A program made the position numbers and the translations under genes. DNA of 64,000 nucleotides. It comes from Bryoerythrophyllum caledonicum (lineage: Eukaryota > Streptophyta > Bryopsida > Pottiales > Pottiaceae). The first letter of the stretch is position 1; each line of letters begins with the position of its first letter. The stretch is from the NCBI GenBank assembly GCA_963971425.1, contig OZ020522.1, forward strand, positions 3,198,168 through 3,262,167, given 5' to 3'. Positions 11,942 to 24,072 of this stretch are shown piece after piece. Under the pieces are notes generated by a model. That model saw only the letters and a program-made list of their open reading frames with translations. It did not search any database and was not told where the DNA came from.

Positions 11942-13083
11942 TTAACCCCTAAGAGCCCAAGTGTACTTGGGGCATACGTTTTGGATTTTGGGCATGTACC
12001 TTTGAATGGAAAAAATACTCCGATTATTATGAAAATTTTACACTGCATTGTCCTTGATGAAATCTATATGGGGAATTTTTCAAATATGATTTTGGACTTT
12101 TGGTTCAAAAGTTATTAGCCTTCAAAGGTCAAAATGAGGAGTCTGGACTACAGGGGCAGCCATGTCAACCAATGCAATTTTAGGAGAAAAATGGGGCAAA
12201 ATTTTGGGACAAAAAGGGCGAGGAAAGGAGTCCAGACTTCTATGCAGGAAGTCCAAGTAGAAAAAGCTTTGAAAAATATTAAAAGTGTTATTAAAATAAT
12301 TTTAAAAAAACAGCAAACAACCAGCTGTCAGTTGGCCCGCCAGCGTCCCACGCCAAAAGCGGGCCCACCAAAATCTTTATTTCTTATTATATATATTTTA
12401 TATATTTTTATTTTATTTTATTTTATTTTTTCTTCTTTCTGTCCAACTAGGAGGGCGGTCAACAGCGGGACAAATTGGCCACCCGATTTCAAGCACTACC
12501 CTTTCCCATAATGCTTTATTTATTCCATATATTCATGAAAATTATTGATTTTACTATTTTTAGTCGTTTCTTTTTCTAAAATGAGTGAAAAATTAAATTG
12601 AAAGTTTCCACCATTGGGATTCTCAAATGCGACAACTTGTATGAAACAAACAATTTCATATCACTTATGTAGTAATTGTCATCATTTTGTACCCCCTTTC
12701 ACTAAAGTGTATATTTCTACATCTATTACCCCTTGAATTGACCTCAGATTTTGCACACAAATAGCTAACAACATATAGGTCATATTGGTAAAAGATTTGA
12801 TCACATTTCAATGTAAAAACTAAAAGATATGCCTAGTCAAAGTAGGTTGACCTTGCTGGGCAAGGGGGGAAAATACTTTTCTTTGCACTTCAAACGCTAT
12901 AATCTTCACATCCGTGCGATGGACTGCAACCAAATTTGTGTTGTAAGTTTATATGTCTATTTTAAGATTCTATGGTTAAAAGTCTAAAATTAGACTTTAA
13001 TATTAGATTTTGTTGCCACTTGTTGATGATGGCACTCTTGGAGTGTCTCATGAGGGAAAATGCCTTGGGCTTTTAAGGATTAA
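11942..13083. mobile_element. Non-autonomous TIR DNA transposon (TTAACCCCTAA family), copy 1
   Basis: The left end TTAACCCCTAAGAGCCCAAG matches the right end read in reverse (TTAATCCTTAAAAGCCCAAG). The interior is AT-rich and non-coding. It shares an internal block (CACTATAATCTTCACATCCG, preceded by GTCAAAGT...GCTGAC-type sequence) with the copy at 16,590-17,757, in the same order and spacing. It belongs to a family with at least four copies here. Confidence 0.7.
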
Positions 13084-13486
13084 ATCACTTTTTGTACGAG
13101 TCTTTGGAATAAATTATCATTTCTCAATCTTCAAGAGATAGTTTCTTCAATAACAACACTAATTGTAAAGGTAGTAAAACTCTAGAGTTACAATTCTCTG
13201 CATTTAGTGTTCATGTTGACATTTACTGTTGTAACATTATGAACGTTGTTGACATATATGTGTAGGTTTGTAATTAGAGTTTCAAACACTATATACCAAA
13301 ATCACTACCATGTAGATTTCATGCGTCTAACACTTAACACTTATCTGCTTCTATCATAGATATCGGTTTTTAATTCTACAGGTTTTTAAGACAATCTTAT
13401 TCTACTTGTACATAGTGACTAAAGTATACGCCCATGACCAACAGATTAAGCAATCTGCATATAAGGAGAACCAACCAAAAAAAAAT

Positions 13487-13606
13487 GAAGGTTCTTGAAA
13501 GGCGGCCTGCGTGAATAAAGTGTTTGTTTGTTCCACCACTAAATCTATGTCCATTAGACATAGGTTTAGTAGTATAGAACTACTACACCCTCTTGAGGGT
13601 AGACAC
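13487..13606 (-). mobile_element. Structured SINE, copy S1
   Basis: Full-length-like copy of the short family described under S6, read on the minus strand. It has the CCCTCTTGAGGG head hairpin, an AGTAGT/ACTACT hairpin, TATGTCTAATGGACATA, then GTGGTGGAACAAAC and the GC hairpin near the TTC-type tail. The tail is degraded. Confidence 0.7.
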
Positions 13607-13734
13607 TTTAAAACATGTAACTAGTAATCAAGGACCAAAGACCAACTAGAGCCACGTGGCTCAATTTCAAAAGATGATATATAAAGGTTTAAACATTTGC
13701 TTGAGAGGTTTTAAGGGGGATCATATAATTCTGG

Positions 13735-15830
13735 AAGAGGTTGGTTATTTTCAAGTTTTCATTTGTGTAGGAGTATGGACATCGCATGTTGGATAGCAAT
13801 GGTGTTGATCTTTGTGAATGTCCTTTTAATTGAATTAATAAAGATGTTAAATGTTTTTTCCTGACTTTTCATAGAGAGGATAAAGATAGTAGCTATAGCT
13901 TTAACGTTGATGACAATAAGGGGGTCAACTTTCCATCAAAGAGTTGCAATGTCATTAATAAGTGGTTGATATTTATTAATTTTGTTTTCAATTGCTTTTG
14001 GGAAAATCTATCATTACAATATTTGAATTTGATGAATTGGATAGTAAAATTTGTGTTTATGTGGTCTGGTGGAGGGTCTTTACATGGTAGTCCTTTGACA
14101 CATGGTATGTCTGGTAAAAAATATGCATTACAATGACATCTTTGGGTTCCACATGAAAATGGAAGTAGCCATGGAAGGACCGTGTTTTCTTGTGGATTAT
14201 TGTTGAAGGTTCCGGCTTCCTTAAATATAAAGCACCGGGATTTTTTTGAGGATACAATTAGTTTCTCGATTTCCCATACCGCTTTGTTGTGTCTTTTGAC
14301 GATTAGAGAATATATGTGATGGTTTTGGCATTTAATGAGTATGTGTAGCCATGTGTCCGGGTCCGTGGAGGTGCACATTGGGCATGTTATGGATGGAAGT
14401 TGTTCTATTCCAATGAAGAGTTGTTTGCAGGCATTTCCCATGTATTGTCTAGAACAAAATTTGATAATGCATGTTTTTTGGGAGTATGTAATTATGGAAT
14501 TCTTCCAAAATTTTGTAGAGAGTTTGTTATCAATGTTGTTGTTACCGGTCCATTTGTCTATGTTAGGGAAACTTTTTGAGATTAAATTGAGGTTGTTAAT
14601 TAAATCTTGTTTTTTGAGGTATTTATCCAAAAATCTAATGGGGCCTTTGTCCAGGATATCTTCTATAGAAGACCAATTTTCTCTTTGGAGGTAGTATGAT
14701 GGTAGCTATTGTGGAGGGTAGAGAGTGTTATTTGTGTGCTTAATAGACATAATATATTTATGCAATATGTAAAAATGTGTGCATGTTCATTAGTGTATTG
14801 TGTAGTGATTATTTGGAGGGTTTTATCTAGGGCCATGATTTCTGCTCCGAGGATATTGTAAAGTCCATGGAGTCTTTTGGATATTTTTATATCTTTGGTT
14901 GAATTGTATATGCCATATCCAGCTTTTTCTTTGTGCCAATGTCTCGGGCTAACTTCATATGGTTTTTTGAAGGAACCATCTATGTAGTAGCTGTATGTAG
15001 GGTCAAATTTTAATTGAATGTTGTCTAAATAAGTGGAGAGGGGAGGTGGTGAGGTGAGGTAATTTTGTAATGTCTTTGCATATTTGAGTTTGGACCATTT
15101 TTTGTTGTGGTTTACCGGGATTGGGAAGGTGTAGGTGGGACTATCTTTGTATATAGTTGTTGTATGTTAAGATTGTTTGTTATAGAGGTGAGTTTGACAA
15201 ATTGTTCAACGTTGCCAATCTTATTATTTTGGTGGTGTATGCATAGTATTTGTATGGTGGATGGTTCAAGTCTTGGTATATTTCCTAGTTCAAGTGGTAA
15301 CGTACGTTCTTCATGTGGTACCGAGTCTGCTTCAAATAGTGCGATGATGTGAGAATCTGGGAATGGACTTGAATGTGGATTAAAGTTTTGGTACGAGTTA
15401 TTATCTGGTGTGATGATCATAGTAGAAGTATGTTTTGGATCATTTTGGCTACAAGTCTTTCCCTGTGTATTGCTTGTTGTGTTTCTTTTATACTATAGGG
15501 GTGCACAATACCATTTCCAATCCATTTGTGGTCAGAGGCGTTTCCAAGTGAACTAAGGATTTTGTCTCTTTCTAAGAGTGAGTGGAATTTGGTGAGTTGG
15601 ATGGAGCATGTGATGGGGGATGAGAAGTCTGAGTGTTGGATGTTGAAGGATGAGATTAGTGAGTTTAGAATGGGAGTGGGTTATGTATATTGTGCTAGTT
15701 TGAGGAGGTCATTTTTGGGGATGCAGTATTTGTATCTTTGATATAGCCAAACTATTTCAGTTTTGAATGGTTGAGTTATTGGCTCTATGTATGTGGAAGT
15801 TTGTGATTTGTTATGGCAAGAAGAACCCAA
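13735..15830 (-). pseudogene. Decayed non-LTR retrotransposon (LINE) ORF2 3' half with RNase H
   Basis: Reading the minus strand from 15,830: remnants of the ORF upstream of RNase H, then an RNase H domain at about 14,990-14,720 (YIDGSF with the first catalytic Asp, AEIMALDKTL with the Glu, then HIFTYCIN where the second catalytic Asp is replaced by Tyr). A 245-codon open frame at 14,630-13,893 ends with the CCHC-type finger CPMC...H...C (CPMCTSTDPDTWLHILIKC). Stops and frameshifts break the rest. The sequence is closely related to the copy at 49,789-51,178, which keeps that Asp (HIFTDCIN). Reverse transcriptase core motifs are not present. Confidence 0.8.
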
Positions 15831-15839
15831 ATATTTAAT

Positions 15840-16589
15840 GCATTCATTTTACAGTGATAACCAATAGAATTAAAATATCAACCCAAGTGATTTCATACTT
15901 TTCCGATGAAATGTGATTTAGTTATGAATTTTCAAAGTGGTCTACCATCTTTAGCCTATTTCTATCACTAGCTATCGCCCATTAGCGCCAACCAAAAGTT
16001 AGAGGTCTTGACCAATAGAAAGCCTTAATTTGGAGCTCTCATCTGACAAAGAGTGAATGGGTGGAAATAAGGCGGATATGGGGTGGAATTGGGACGAGAT
16101 AGAGAGGCAGTGATAGAAAGGTGGCAGTGATGGGCAAGTCTACCTTAGTTGTTCCAGATTTTTCAACCACTACGATGAATAACCTATGGCATATATTATC
16201 AGTGTGTCCTTTACCGCTGATCTATTACAGTCCTAGATACTAGTTCTTAAATCTACAAATTCTAAATCAATGTTTGACTTTGATTGGTCACGCCAAAGAT
16301 TTTTATCCATAATTGCTTTTGGAATTTGGAAGCATAGTTTCACCTAGCACATATTTTCAAGATTAACCCTTAATTGTCAGAAGGTGCCACCGGTAGCCAC
16401 AATATTCTACTTGTACGTATGGTGTCGTATTTGAACATGATTCGATTTAGATATTGAAATGACCTCCAAATGAAAGATGTTTGTTGAAGAATCTTCAATC
16501 AAAAGGTGTAAGTCTTGCTAAACTATGATACATATACTGTATACTATAGAGTAGAATATGTGCATGTACCTACGATTCTCGACTGACGT
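15840..16589. repeat. Dispersed AT-rich repeats
   Basis: 15,855-16,130 recurs at 18,020-18,300 (shared CAACCCAAGTGATTTCATA), and 16,390-16,575 recurs at 4,430-4,620. No coding capacity. Confidence 0.6.
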
Positions 16590-17757
16590 TTAACCCCTAA
16601 AGGACCAGAGTCTCCTTCAGGGGGATTTCACATTTTGGGCAGGTTCCTAAAATTCGAAAAAAAATTCTTTTTTTTTAAAACTTTTATTGTAGATCGGCTG
16701 TGATAAGAGCTTTGTGGAGGTATTTAATTTAATTTTTTTTGGATTTACGGTTTGAAAGTTAGTACCACCTATTGTCAAAAATGGGGAGGATGGGCAGCCT
16801 GGGCACCCCTGGGAACCAATGAAAAACAAGTGTGAAAGAGGGGTAGTAAGTAGGGGCACAAAGGGTGGAGGGAGGGTGGGGCAGCCCAAATAAAGGGGAA
16901 GAATAGTGGAAGGGAAGACCCCACAAATTCCAAGAAAAGGGATAAATAGATTTTTTTATAAAAATAGCATAAAGTGGTGAATGGCAGGGACTGTGGCGGG
17001 GCCCGGGTACTGAAAGAGATGGCACGTGTGAAGGAAAAAAAAAAAAAAAAACACGACGCCTTGGAATGGCGGGCCACCCCCGAGGAGCTGCGCGGGTCCC
17101 GCATAGGGGAGTGGATGAATGACGTGGCCCTTCATTTCTTGAAGGGTCCCCATTTTGAAGCTCTGCCCTCACCTATAATATTTGAATAATTCAATAAATT
17201 CATTAAAATTAGAGATTTTACCCGTTTAAGAAGAAAAAAATCTCTAAAAAAAGTAAAAAAATTAAATTTCACATTTCAACCGTACGGATTTGTAAATTTG
17301 TAAATTCATATTTAGCAAATAATTTCTCACTTCATTTGTAGTCATTTGCATTGTTTTATACCCCCTTTCACTAAAGTATTTATTTGAGCATGATGTACCA
17401 CTCGAAATGACCTCAAATTTTGCACACACTTAGCTAACATCATATTCTTTGTATTGGTAATGATTTCCAACACAATGTACTCTAAAAACTAGGAGATATG
17501 CTTAGTCAAAGTGAGCTGACTTTGTCGGGCAAGAGGGAAAAAAAACTACTTCGTGCACTTCAAACACTATAATCTTCACATCCGTGCGGTGGATTGCAAC
17601 TAAAATTTTACAGGATTATAATACATGAGTCTAGTTTTAGATCTTACGGTTAAAAGTTGAGAATTCTTCTAAAAATTGTGATTATTGCGGCCATGTTTGA
17701 CTATGGCAGTTTTGGACTAGTTTTGGACAGAAAATGTCAAGGAACTTTAGGGGTTAA
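16590..17757. mobile_element. Non-autonomous TIR DNA transposon (TTAACCCCTAA family), copy 2
   Basis: Terminal inverted repeats TTAACCCCTAAAGGACC and, from the right end, TTAACCCCTAAAGTTCC. The interior matches copy 1 along most of its length and contains a poly-A run at about 17,035-17,050. No transposase. Confidence 0.72.
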
Positions 17758-18019
17758 GGGTTAAGGGTTGAACATTGAACAATGCATTGACAGATTTGTG
17801 GTGATATGCTGGAATGTTTTCCATTCTTTCTTTCACTTTCCAAATTCACTCTCTCTGACTAGATTACTTGTCATCATCCAGTCATGCACTTCCATACATT
17901 GTCGGTACAGTCTTGGTTTTATAACATACATAACATTTTTACAATTACTGCTGATATGAACCCCCCTAAAACCGACAAGTTAAGGAATGTGCATATATGG
18001 AGAGAGGAGATAATTATAC

Positions 18020-19400
18020 TATTATTTTTCAGCGATAGCCAATAGAATCACAACTCCAACCCAAGTGATTTCATATTTTTTCGATGAAAACTGAATTAGT
18101 TATGAATTTCAAACTGTGCAGCCGTGTTTAGTGGGTACCCCCCATAACCAATGACCAAAAGTAAGGGTCTTGACTAATAGCAAACCTCCATTTGGAGTTG
18201 AGTTGGTGGTAATGGGATGGAAGAGGATTGGATATACCCCAATTTGATAGGCGTTGGCTATGGGTTTTTGTTGGTTATGGGGAGGCTTACTTTAATTAAT
18301 ATTTGAGCGGATGTGATGTGGGTGCTGCACAACATCAAAGAAAAATATAGTGACATCAAAATCAGGAAGTACCTTCCAATATTTAGAGTGAGGCTCCTAA
18401 GAAACAAATTCTCAAAAGTGATTTGTAAATACTAAAGTCAACCTCAATTCAGAAATTTCTAACCTCTTTTTGACCTAAGATTCTATTACACCATAATTAT
18501 TGTAGTTGGTTTCTTCTTGACTGGCAAAAGCACAAACTCGATCCTTTATTGGCCAGGGGCTTTTTCAAAAATTGGTTTTTTTTTGGTTTGAGTTGCTTAC
18601 AATAATGTCTAGTTTTATATTCTATCTTACAAAGATGGTTCTTGAATCCATGATCTAAACTTTAGGGAAAAGTTGCACAACAGTGGATTTTGAAGGGTGT
18701 ACTACTTTACCAATCATAAAATTGTGTGGGAAGATTCATACTTTAACTCCTAAAGGATCAAGTGTTAAAAATGGGCCTTTTGAAAGTTTGGTCAAGTTCC
18801 AACGGTGTCAATTTCCATCATTCCTCTTTGATTTTTTTTCCCTAAATCCGACATTTGATGAAAAAGTTATAGGGATTTGAATTTCAAATTGGGAGGGTGG
18901 GCACCTCAGGCACCTCGGGCACCTCCAAAAACTTTTGCTAGGACACTCTATTAAATGTGAGATTTTCAATACTCACAAGTAATATTATATCCCTTCATAA
19001 TGTCAAAAAGAAAGTTCTTGTTTTCAATGAAAAATAGCATAATAACACCACTCAAACACTTTCACACTTTGTCACACATTGTCAAGCAAGGTACCAAAAA
19101 AAAATTATGTTTAGTGTAGTGGTACTCTATAATTTAAAAGCGCTATCCATAAGAGTATCACTATCCATACTACATAAAAGGGTGACCATTCTCAACGTGG
19201 TTGATAAGACTATCCATTGCGAGTAAAAACTTACAGCCTTCATAAATCATGTAGTATACCTACACCAAACATAAAATCTAGAGTAACTCCAAAAGTTACA
19301 CACCATGTAATCATGTACGACGGGAATAGATTTACACCAAGGTCACACTATATATCTTATGCCACATATCTCGAAACCGCCTAGATTCGTGAATCATTAT
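18020..19400. repeat. Dispersed repeats, including a partial TTAACYCCTAAAGG element from 18,743
   Basis: 18,020-18,300 matches 15,855-16,130. From 18,743 (TTAACTCCTAAAGGATC) to about 19,115 the sequence matches 52,005-52,400, sharing CAAGTGTTAAAAATGGGC-type and GGGCACCTC stretches, then loses similarity; no right terminus found. No gene. Confidence 0.6.
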
Positions 19401-19419
19401 CTACGCCACGAACAGTTTA

Positions 19420-19715
19420 ATACCACGGACACAAAATCCTAGATTTAAACTCCAATATCTACACAGTGAATAGATCAGCGCAAGGAACCACAATCCTAGA
19501 TTCAAACCTCGATATCTACACAAGGAATAGACAAGTGCAAGGAACCACACTCGTAGATTCAAACCTTGATATCTACACAGGGGATAGATAATCGCAAGGA
19601 ACCATGATCCTAGATTCAAACCTCAATATCTACACAGGGAGTAGTTTAGCGCACGGAACCATACTCCTAGATTTAAGCTTCAATATCTACACATGGAGTA
19701 GATAGGCGCACTACA
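19420..19715. repeat. Minisatellite of ~57-60 bp upstream of the UVI4/OSD1-like gene
   Basis: About five copies of a unit containing ATATCTACACA, a GGAATAGA-type core and GCAAGGAACCA. The minus-strand ORF over it has a matching 19-20-residue period and is a shadow of the repeat. The array ends about 400 bp before the ATG at 20,113. Confidence 0.8.
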
Positions 19716-20112
19716 ATAGGACTTGGTGACTCCCGCGCAGGCTTCATTTGAGTTTTGGCGCGGGAGCCCGTGGACTGTTAGAGCGCGGGAGGCCGTGGCC
19801 TCATTTCAAACTTCAAACTGAGCACAGCGCGCGGACATTCAAAACAGGGCGGGTGACCGTGGTCCCGCCATCTCAGATGTTCCTTCTTCGTAGATATCGG
19901 AGCACCTAGAGCTCGCATACACATTCCTCACCAACAAGTTCAAAGCAGAGCAGAGCTGAGTCCAGGCACATGTTTTCGTTGCCGGTTTCTGAGCGCGTTG
20001 TGTGTGGAGGGAGCCACTTGAGCTTGCGTTTGCGGGAGCTGTGGATTGGACTAGAGGTGAATTGGATTGGATTGGGTGAATTCAGTTTGAGGAGAGAGGT
20101 AAGGGTTTGGTT

Positions 20113-20588
20113 ATGGCGATGCGGCGTGGGAGGGCTCTTTCGGAGCTGGAGGGGAGGGAGAATGACGAGAACGCCAGTCCGATGGCGGGGGATGAGGTGG
20201 AGGTCATGGTGCAGCAGCAGGAGCGGCATCTGCTGGTGAGGTGCCTGCAGCCGAGGCGGCACCCGCGGATTCCTCTACGTGATATCACGCATCTCTTCCC
20301 TGGAAGCGGAAACGTGAGTTGAATTCTGTGTTCGCTGTTTTCTGAGCTTCTGTAGCGGGAAGAGATTGTGTGTGTGCTCACGTCTCGGATCGTTTTTTGC
20401 TGGACCAGGTGGCTTCTCTGGATGACAAGACGATCAGCCTTGCGCTACCGGTTCAACGAGCTCAGGGGAACGGACCTGTGAGGAGGCTTCTTCCTTCGTC
20501 GACGCCGCAAAAGTCTAGGAAGAGGCGGCAGGCGGAGCCGAGCTCCGAGACGACTACTGTGCGCAGAGTTCTTCCGAAGTTCAGATAA
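20113..20588 (+). CDS. Short UVI4/OSD1-like (POLYCHOME/GIGAS CELL) candidate APC/C inhibitor
   Basis: Exons 20113-20313 and 20409-20588 encode 126 aa; intron GT-AG, phase 0. Three features recall plant UVI4/OSD1, which inhibit the APC/C ubiquitin ligase: a GREN sequence (GxEN box) at about residues 14-17; PRIPLRDI (about 52-59), a D-box of the same form as the UVI4 PRTPLRDI; and a C-terminus ending in Arg (PKFR) where UVI4/OSD1 end in the MR tail. Motif order agrees, and a TPQK motif follows in the C-terminal half. The protein is about half the usual family length and very Arg-rich. Family facts are from memory. If the homology is wrong, this is still a good two-exon gene for a small basic, probably nuclear protein. 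Confidence 0.6.
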
Positions 20589-21381
20589 GAGAGTGGCGAG
20601 GATGTTGTTCGAGCGCCGATCAACGTGCTCGGACCTCCACCCGTTCTATTTTTTTTTGTTCAAACTCAAACTCTACTTCGTCCATGATACCGGACTAGTA
20701 CGGATGCCAAATAGCCTCGATCTCGAGAAGGTTCTAGAGCCAGGAGCGCGGCCACCACCATCATCACCTTGCAGATGATACTCTGAAACATCGAAGCCGA
20801 GCTAGTGCTTCGAAGTGGACACACCCTGATCCAAGGATCCGTCTTCCTTTTCCTTCTGGCACTGTGAATTCTGATTCAGGAAATGAGGGGGTAATAGTAG
20901 AGGCTGTCGCAAACCGAATCAATCAGTAGTTGATTTCTAGTGTGCAGGTCCTGAACAAAAGGAAAAGAGGACATCATCTCAATAAGTACCCTCATGTCAA
21001 ATCTGTACATCAATTTCATGTAAGCACTTTCATCATCTGTTGTCTTCTACGTGATATCCATGTGAAATTAGATGCAATTATCGATAATCGTCCCACTCAG
21101 AGTGAATGGATTGTACAGACCTTGCTTCTGGATTTCCAAACTATCAGTGACGAGGAACGTCACGTTTCTCTCGGTCCACATTTCATCGCATTCACCACGT
21201 CTTGAGCTCTTTTGTACACAAGTCCAGTTCTTGCAAAAGACCAAAAAAGTATGGCAATTCATACATATCTTAAGTCACCAATGTTTGAAGAAGATAACTC
21301 TCTTGTTATTTGATGATGCACTCATCCCTCCCACAAGTTATATAGACAAATCTAGTGCCGGTAGACGGAGGTGATAAGAAC
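20589..21381. other. 3' region of the UVI4/OSD1-like gene, no further gene seen
   Basis: Probably 3' UTR followed by unremarkable intergenic DNA. The ORFs here are short and unsupported. Confidence 0.35.
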
Positions 21382-21396
21382 GTAGTAGGGGTTAAA

Positions 21397-21500
21397 AAGA
21401 AGAAGAACGCTAGTCTCCGAGGGGGGCCCGACGTGAGTAAAGTGTCTGTTCGTTCCACCACTAAGTCTATGCCCACCGGGCATGGGTTAGTAGTATGGAT
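21397..21500 (-). mobile_element. Structured SINE, copy S2, with a 15-bp target duplication
   Basis: Bounded by perfect 15-bp direct repeats GTAGTAGGGGTTAAA at 21,382-21,396 and 21,501-21,515. Minus-strand element with an (AAG)n/TTC tail, the GC hairpin, GTGGTGGAACGAACAGACAC and ATGCCCGGTGGGCAT; it is truncated just before the head hairpin. Confidence 0.88.
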
Positions 21501-21560
21501 GTAGTAGGGGTTAAAGTTAGTTGAGAAGTTAGCGAGGGATTGGTATAATTTTGTTGAGAA

Positions 21561-23266
21561 ACTACACTAAAGATGGCATTTAGTGTATTGGTACGAATAG
21601 TGTAATTACCCTAGTACACTATTCGTGAACAAGTTGGCAAATAGTGTTAGTTGCCATTACCATTTAGAATTATCGCCAATCATCCACCTACCTTAGTACA
21701 CTATATCTAAAACAATTAACAATTAGTTTTAGTCCCCAATCATCCACCTACCTTAGTACACTATTTGATGTATATTAAATAACTTATCTATATTTCATGA
21801 ATGTTTAGTTTATATATTTGTATTTGATGAATGCTTACTAAATATCTAATGAACATTAAATTTTGATTTACTAAATATTTAAATAACTTTTGTATGAAAA
21901 TTTAATGAAAATTTTAAGATTACAATGAATGTTATCAATGAATATTTAATTTATAATAATATTAAAATAACATTAAAATCATATTAAAAAGATATTAAAA
22001 TAATCTACCTATATAATAGGCGGCAGTCTGTCCGTCCGCCGCTCCCGGTCACATCACCTTTGGAATTGCCATTTGAATCAAATGTGCTTTTTGAATTGAA
22101 TGTGAACTTTGAAAGAATCCTCCATATGTGCCCTTTGGAGGAATCCTTTATTGTGCCCTTTGGAGGAATCCTTTATAATGCCCTTTGGAAGAACCCTTTA
22201 TAGTGCCCTTTGGAGGAATCTTTTATAGTGCCCGTTTTATTCAAATTTGGCTTATTGAGTTTTAAAATTGAATTATGTATCAAAAATAGAAAAATAAAAC
22301 CATAATTTCCAACATATTGAAACTACACAATATACTACCTTGGATTCATAAAATAAATGATAGTTATCTAAAGACAATAACACGTATATGAAATAAATAA
22401 TGGATATTTAAAGTGAATAGTAGGTATATATAGTACATAATGCATATATAATGGGTAAATTTTATTTTGCATTTACGTATGTTTATTTAACTTGGAATTG
22501 CCCCGAACAGTTGATGACAACGGGGAATGTACTTCATTCGATTTAGATTCGATTTGAGCTTACAGGTTTTAAAATACAAAACATACAAATGTAAATTTAA
22601 CACACCACCCTCCGCTCTCCCCGTCGGGACGACGGATACCAACCCTAGTATTAAAATAATAACAAATTAATATTCATTATATATAAATAATGAATATTTG
22701 TTATATATATAATATGTACTGTATGCTTATTTAATACTTCATTAGTATGTAAATAATATTTAAATATATAAATGAAAATTTATGAAAATTTATGAATATT
22801 TAATAAATATGTAATTAATATTTATTTTGTATTTCATGAATATGTACTGAATATTTAATGAATGCTTTTGAATTCCAATTTCTTATTTTTCCAATCTTAT
22901 TTTTGCAAATTCATTTCCTTCCATATGAACATTCTAATTTTTTTCTACTTTCGAGATTTCTTTTTTGTTCCATATCCACATTATATTTTTTCCAATCTTT
23001 CTTTTGCAATTTTTTTTTTTTTCAATGCACTCGTAACTTTCTTTACTTTGATGCTCGAAATGTGCACGTAATCATTTTCTATGTTTCGTACACTAAGTGT
23101 CCACATGTAAAAAAACCTAAGTTCCACTATTTACTAGAATTGACATTTAATGTAGTAGTTGACATTTAGTGTATAGTTTTGTCACTACACTAATTGTAAA
23201 GTTGACAATTAGTGTATAAAGTTCACATTTAGTGTCCACTACACTAAATGCCATCTTTAGTGTAGT
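21561..23266. mobile_element. TIR DNA transposon hosting a Helitron
   Basis: The first 20 bases, ACTACACTAAAGATGGCATT, recur as a perfect inverted repeat at 23,247-23,266, and identity continues a few bases inward. The interior is AT-rich and non-coding, with further TAGTGTA/TACACTA motifs near both ends, as in the subterminal regions of CACTA-like elements. No clear TSD. The Helitron at 22,004-22,648 lies inside it. Confidence 0.7.
22004..22648 (+). mobile_element. Non-autonomous Helitron
   Basis: The 5' end TCTACCTATATAATAGG begins with TC. The 3' end has a short hairpin (CCGTC/GACGG at 22,621-22,635) followed 10 bp later by terminal CTAG. It sits between host A (22,003) and T (22,649), the Helitron target. 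No target duplication and no terminal inverted repeats, as expected. About four copies of a ~27-bp unit containing TGCCCTTTGGAGGAATC lie at 22,126-22,235. No RepHel ORF. Confidence 0.78.
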
Positions 23267-23613
23267 GGAGATGATGGAAGTTTAGAGGACACAAGTGAGT
23301 ACCACGTGAATAAAGCCGTGTAATTTATTGGAGGTGATAACTCAGAAGAGATTTTTTACGTTAACAATGGTCATACATTTGTTGAGGTTGTAAGTTAGCG
23401 GCATTATGACTTATTGGAGGGATATTTGTACTCTAATTAGTATAAAATATTAGACACGGAAGAGTTTGGTGGTTTCTCAGCTAAGTATAGAGAGCTCTAT
23501 AGGATCTTAATCAAGACTAATAACATGTTCACAAACTTTAGTGCATGGATTAAAAATATAGTGTTTGAATTTGAAAATAAAACTGCTCTTTTCCTTCATA
23601 AAATCTTTATTTG

Positions 23614-24072
23614 GTGCAATTTAATCTACACCACACAAGGTTTAAATTTTGTACAATCATCTCTTAGATGCTATTAATACCTAAGTTGTACACCACTTTT
23701 TAGAGGTAAAGGTCGGAAGGCATAGCATATTAAAAAAAAAGTGCAAAGAGTAGAGGTTTAAAATTTCCACAACGCCTTTACCTTTTTGTGAATGTGATTT
23801 GTTGTAAAATGAGGTTCATCCAAACTATGATGGAGAAGGTTTACACTACATCACATTGTGAGGGAAAAAAAGGAAATAAATTTTTGTGAAGAATATAAAT
23901 TGATACCCTACCCAACCAGGTGTGAGTATTATTAGTTTGCGTTAAAATAGGATTTTTTCATAACATTGTTTTTTTCTTACAACTTCATAGAAATTAATAT
24001 TATTACTAATTATAAAAAATCTCAAAGACATAGGAATTTTTTTTGACTAGTCTGGTGTAGATTAAATTGCGC
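23614..24072. mobile_element. MITE-like element
   Basis: Terminal inverted repeat of about 20 bp: GTGCAATTTAATCTACACCA on the left and GCGCAATTTAATCTACACCA from the right. 459 bp, AT-rich, non-coding. Confidence 0.7.

Noticed and set aside
13487..13606. Short repeats considered as hammerhead ribozyme, retrozyme or CRISPR-like units
   Set aside because: No CTGATGA...GAAA hammerhead core, no regular spacer arrangement, and copies are dispersed singly with target duplications, so they are retroposed elements.
19401..19619. 72-codon minus-strand ORF with periodic WFLA/YSLCRY peptide
   Set aside because: Mirror of the 57-60-bp minisatellite.
22858..23169. Phe-rich ORF of 103 codons
   Set aside because: T-rich low-complexity interior of the TIR transposon.
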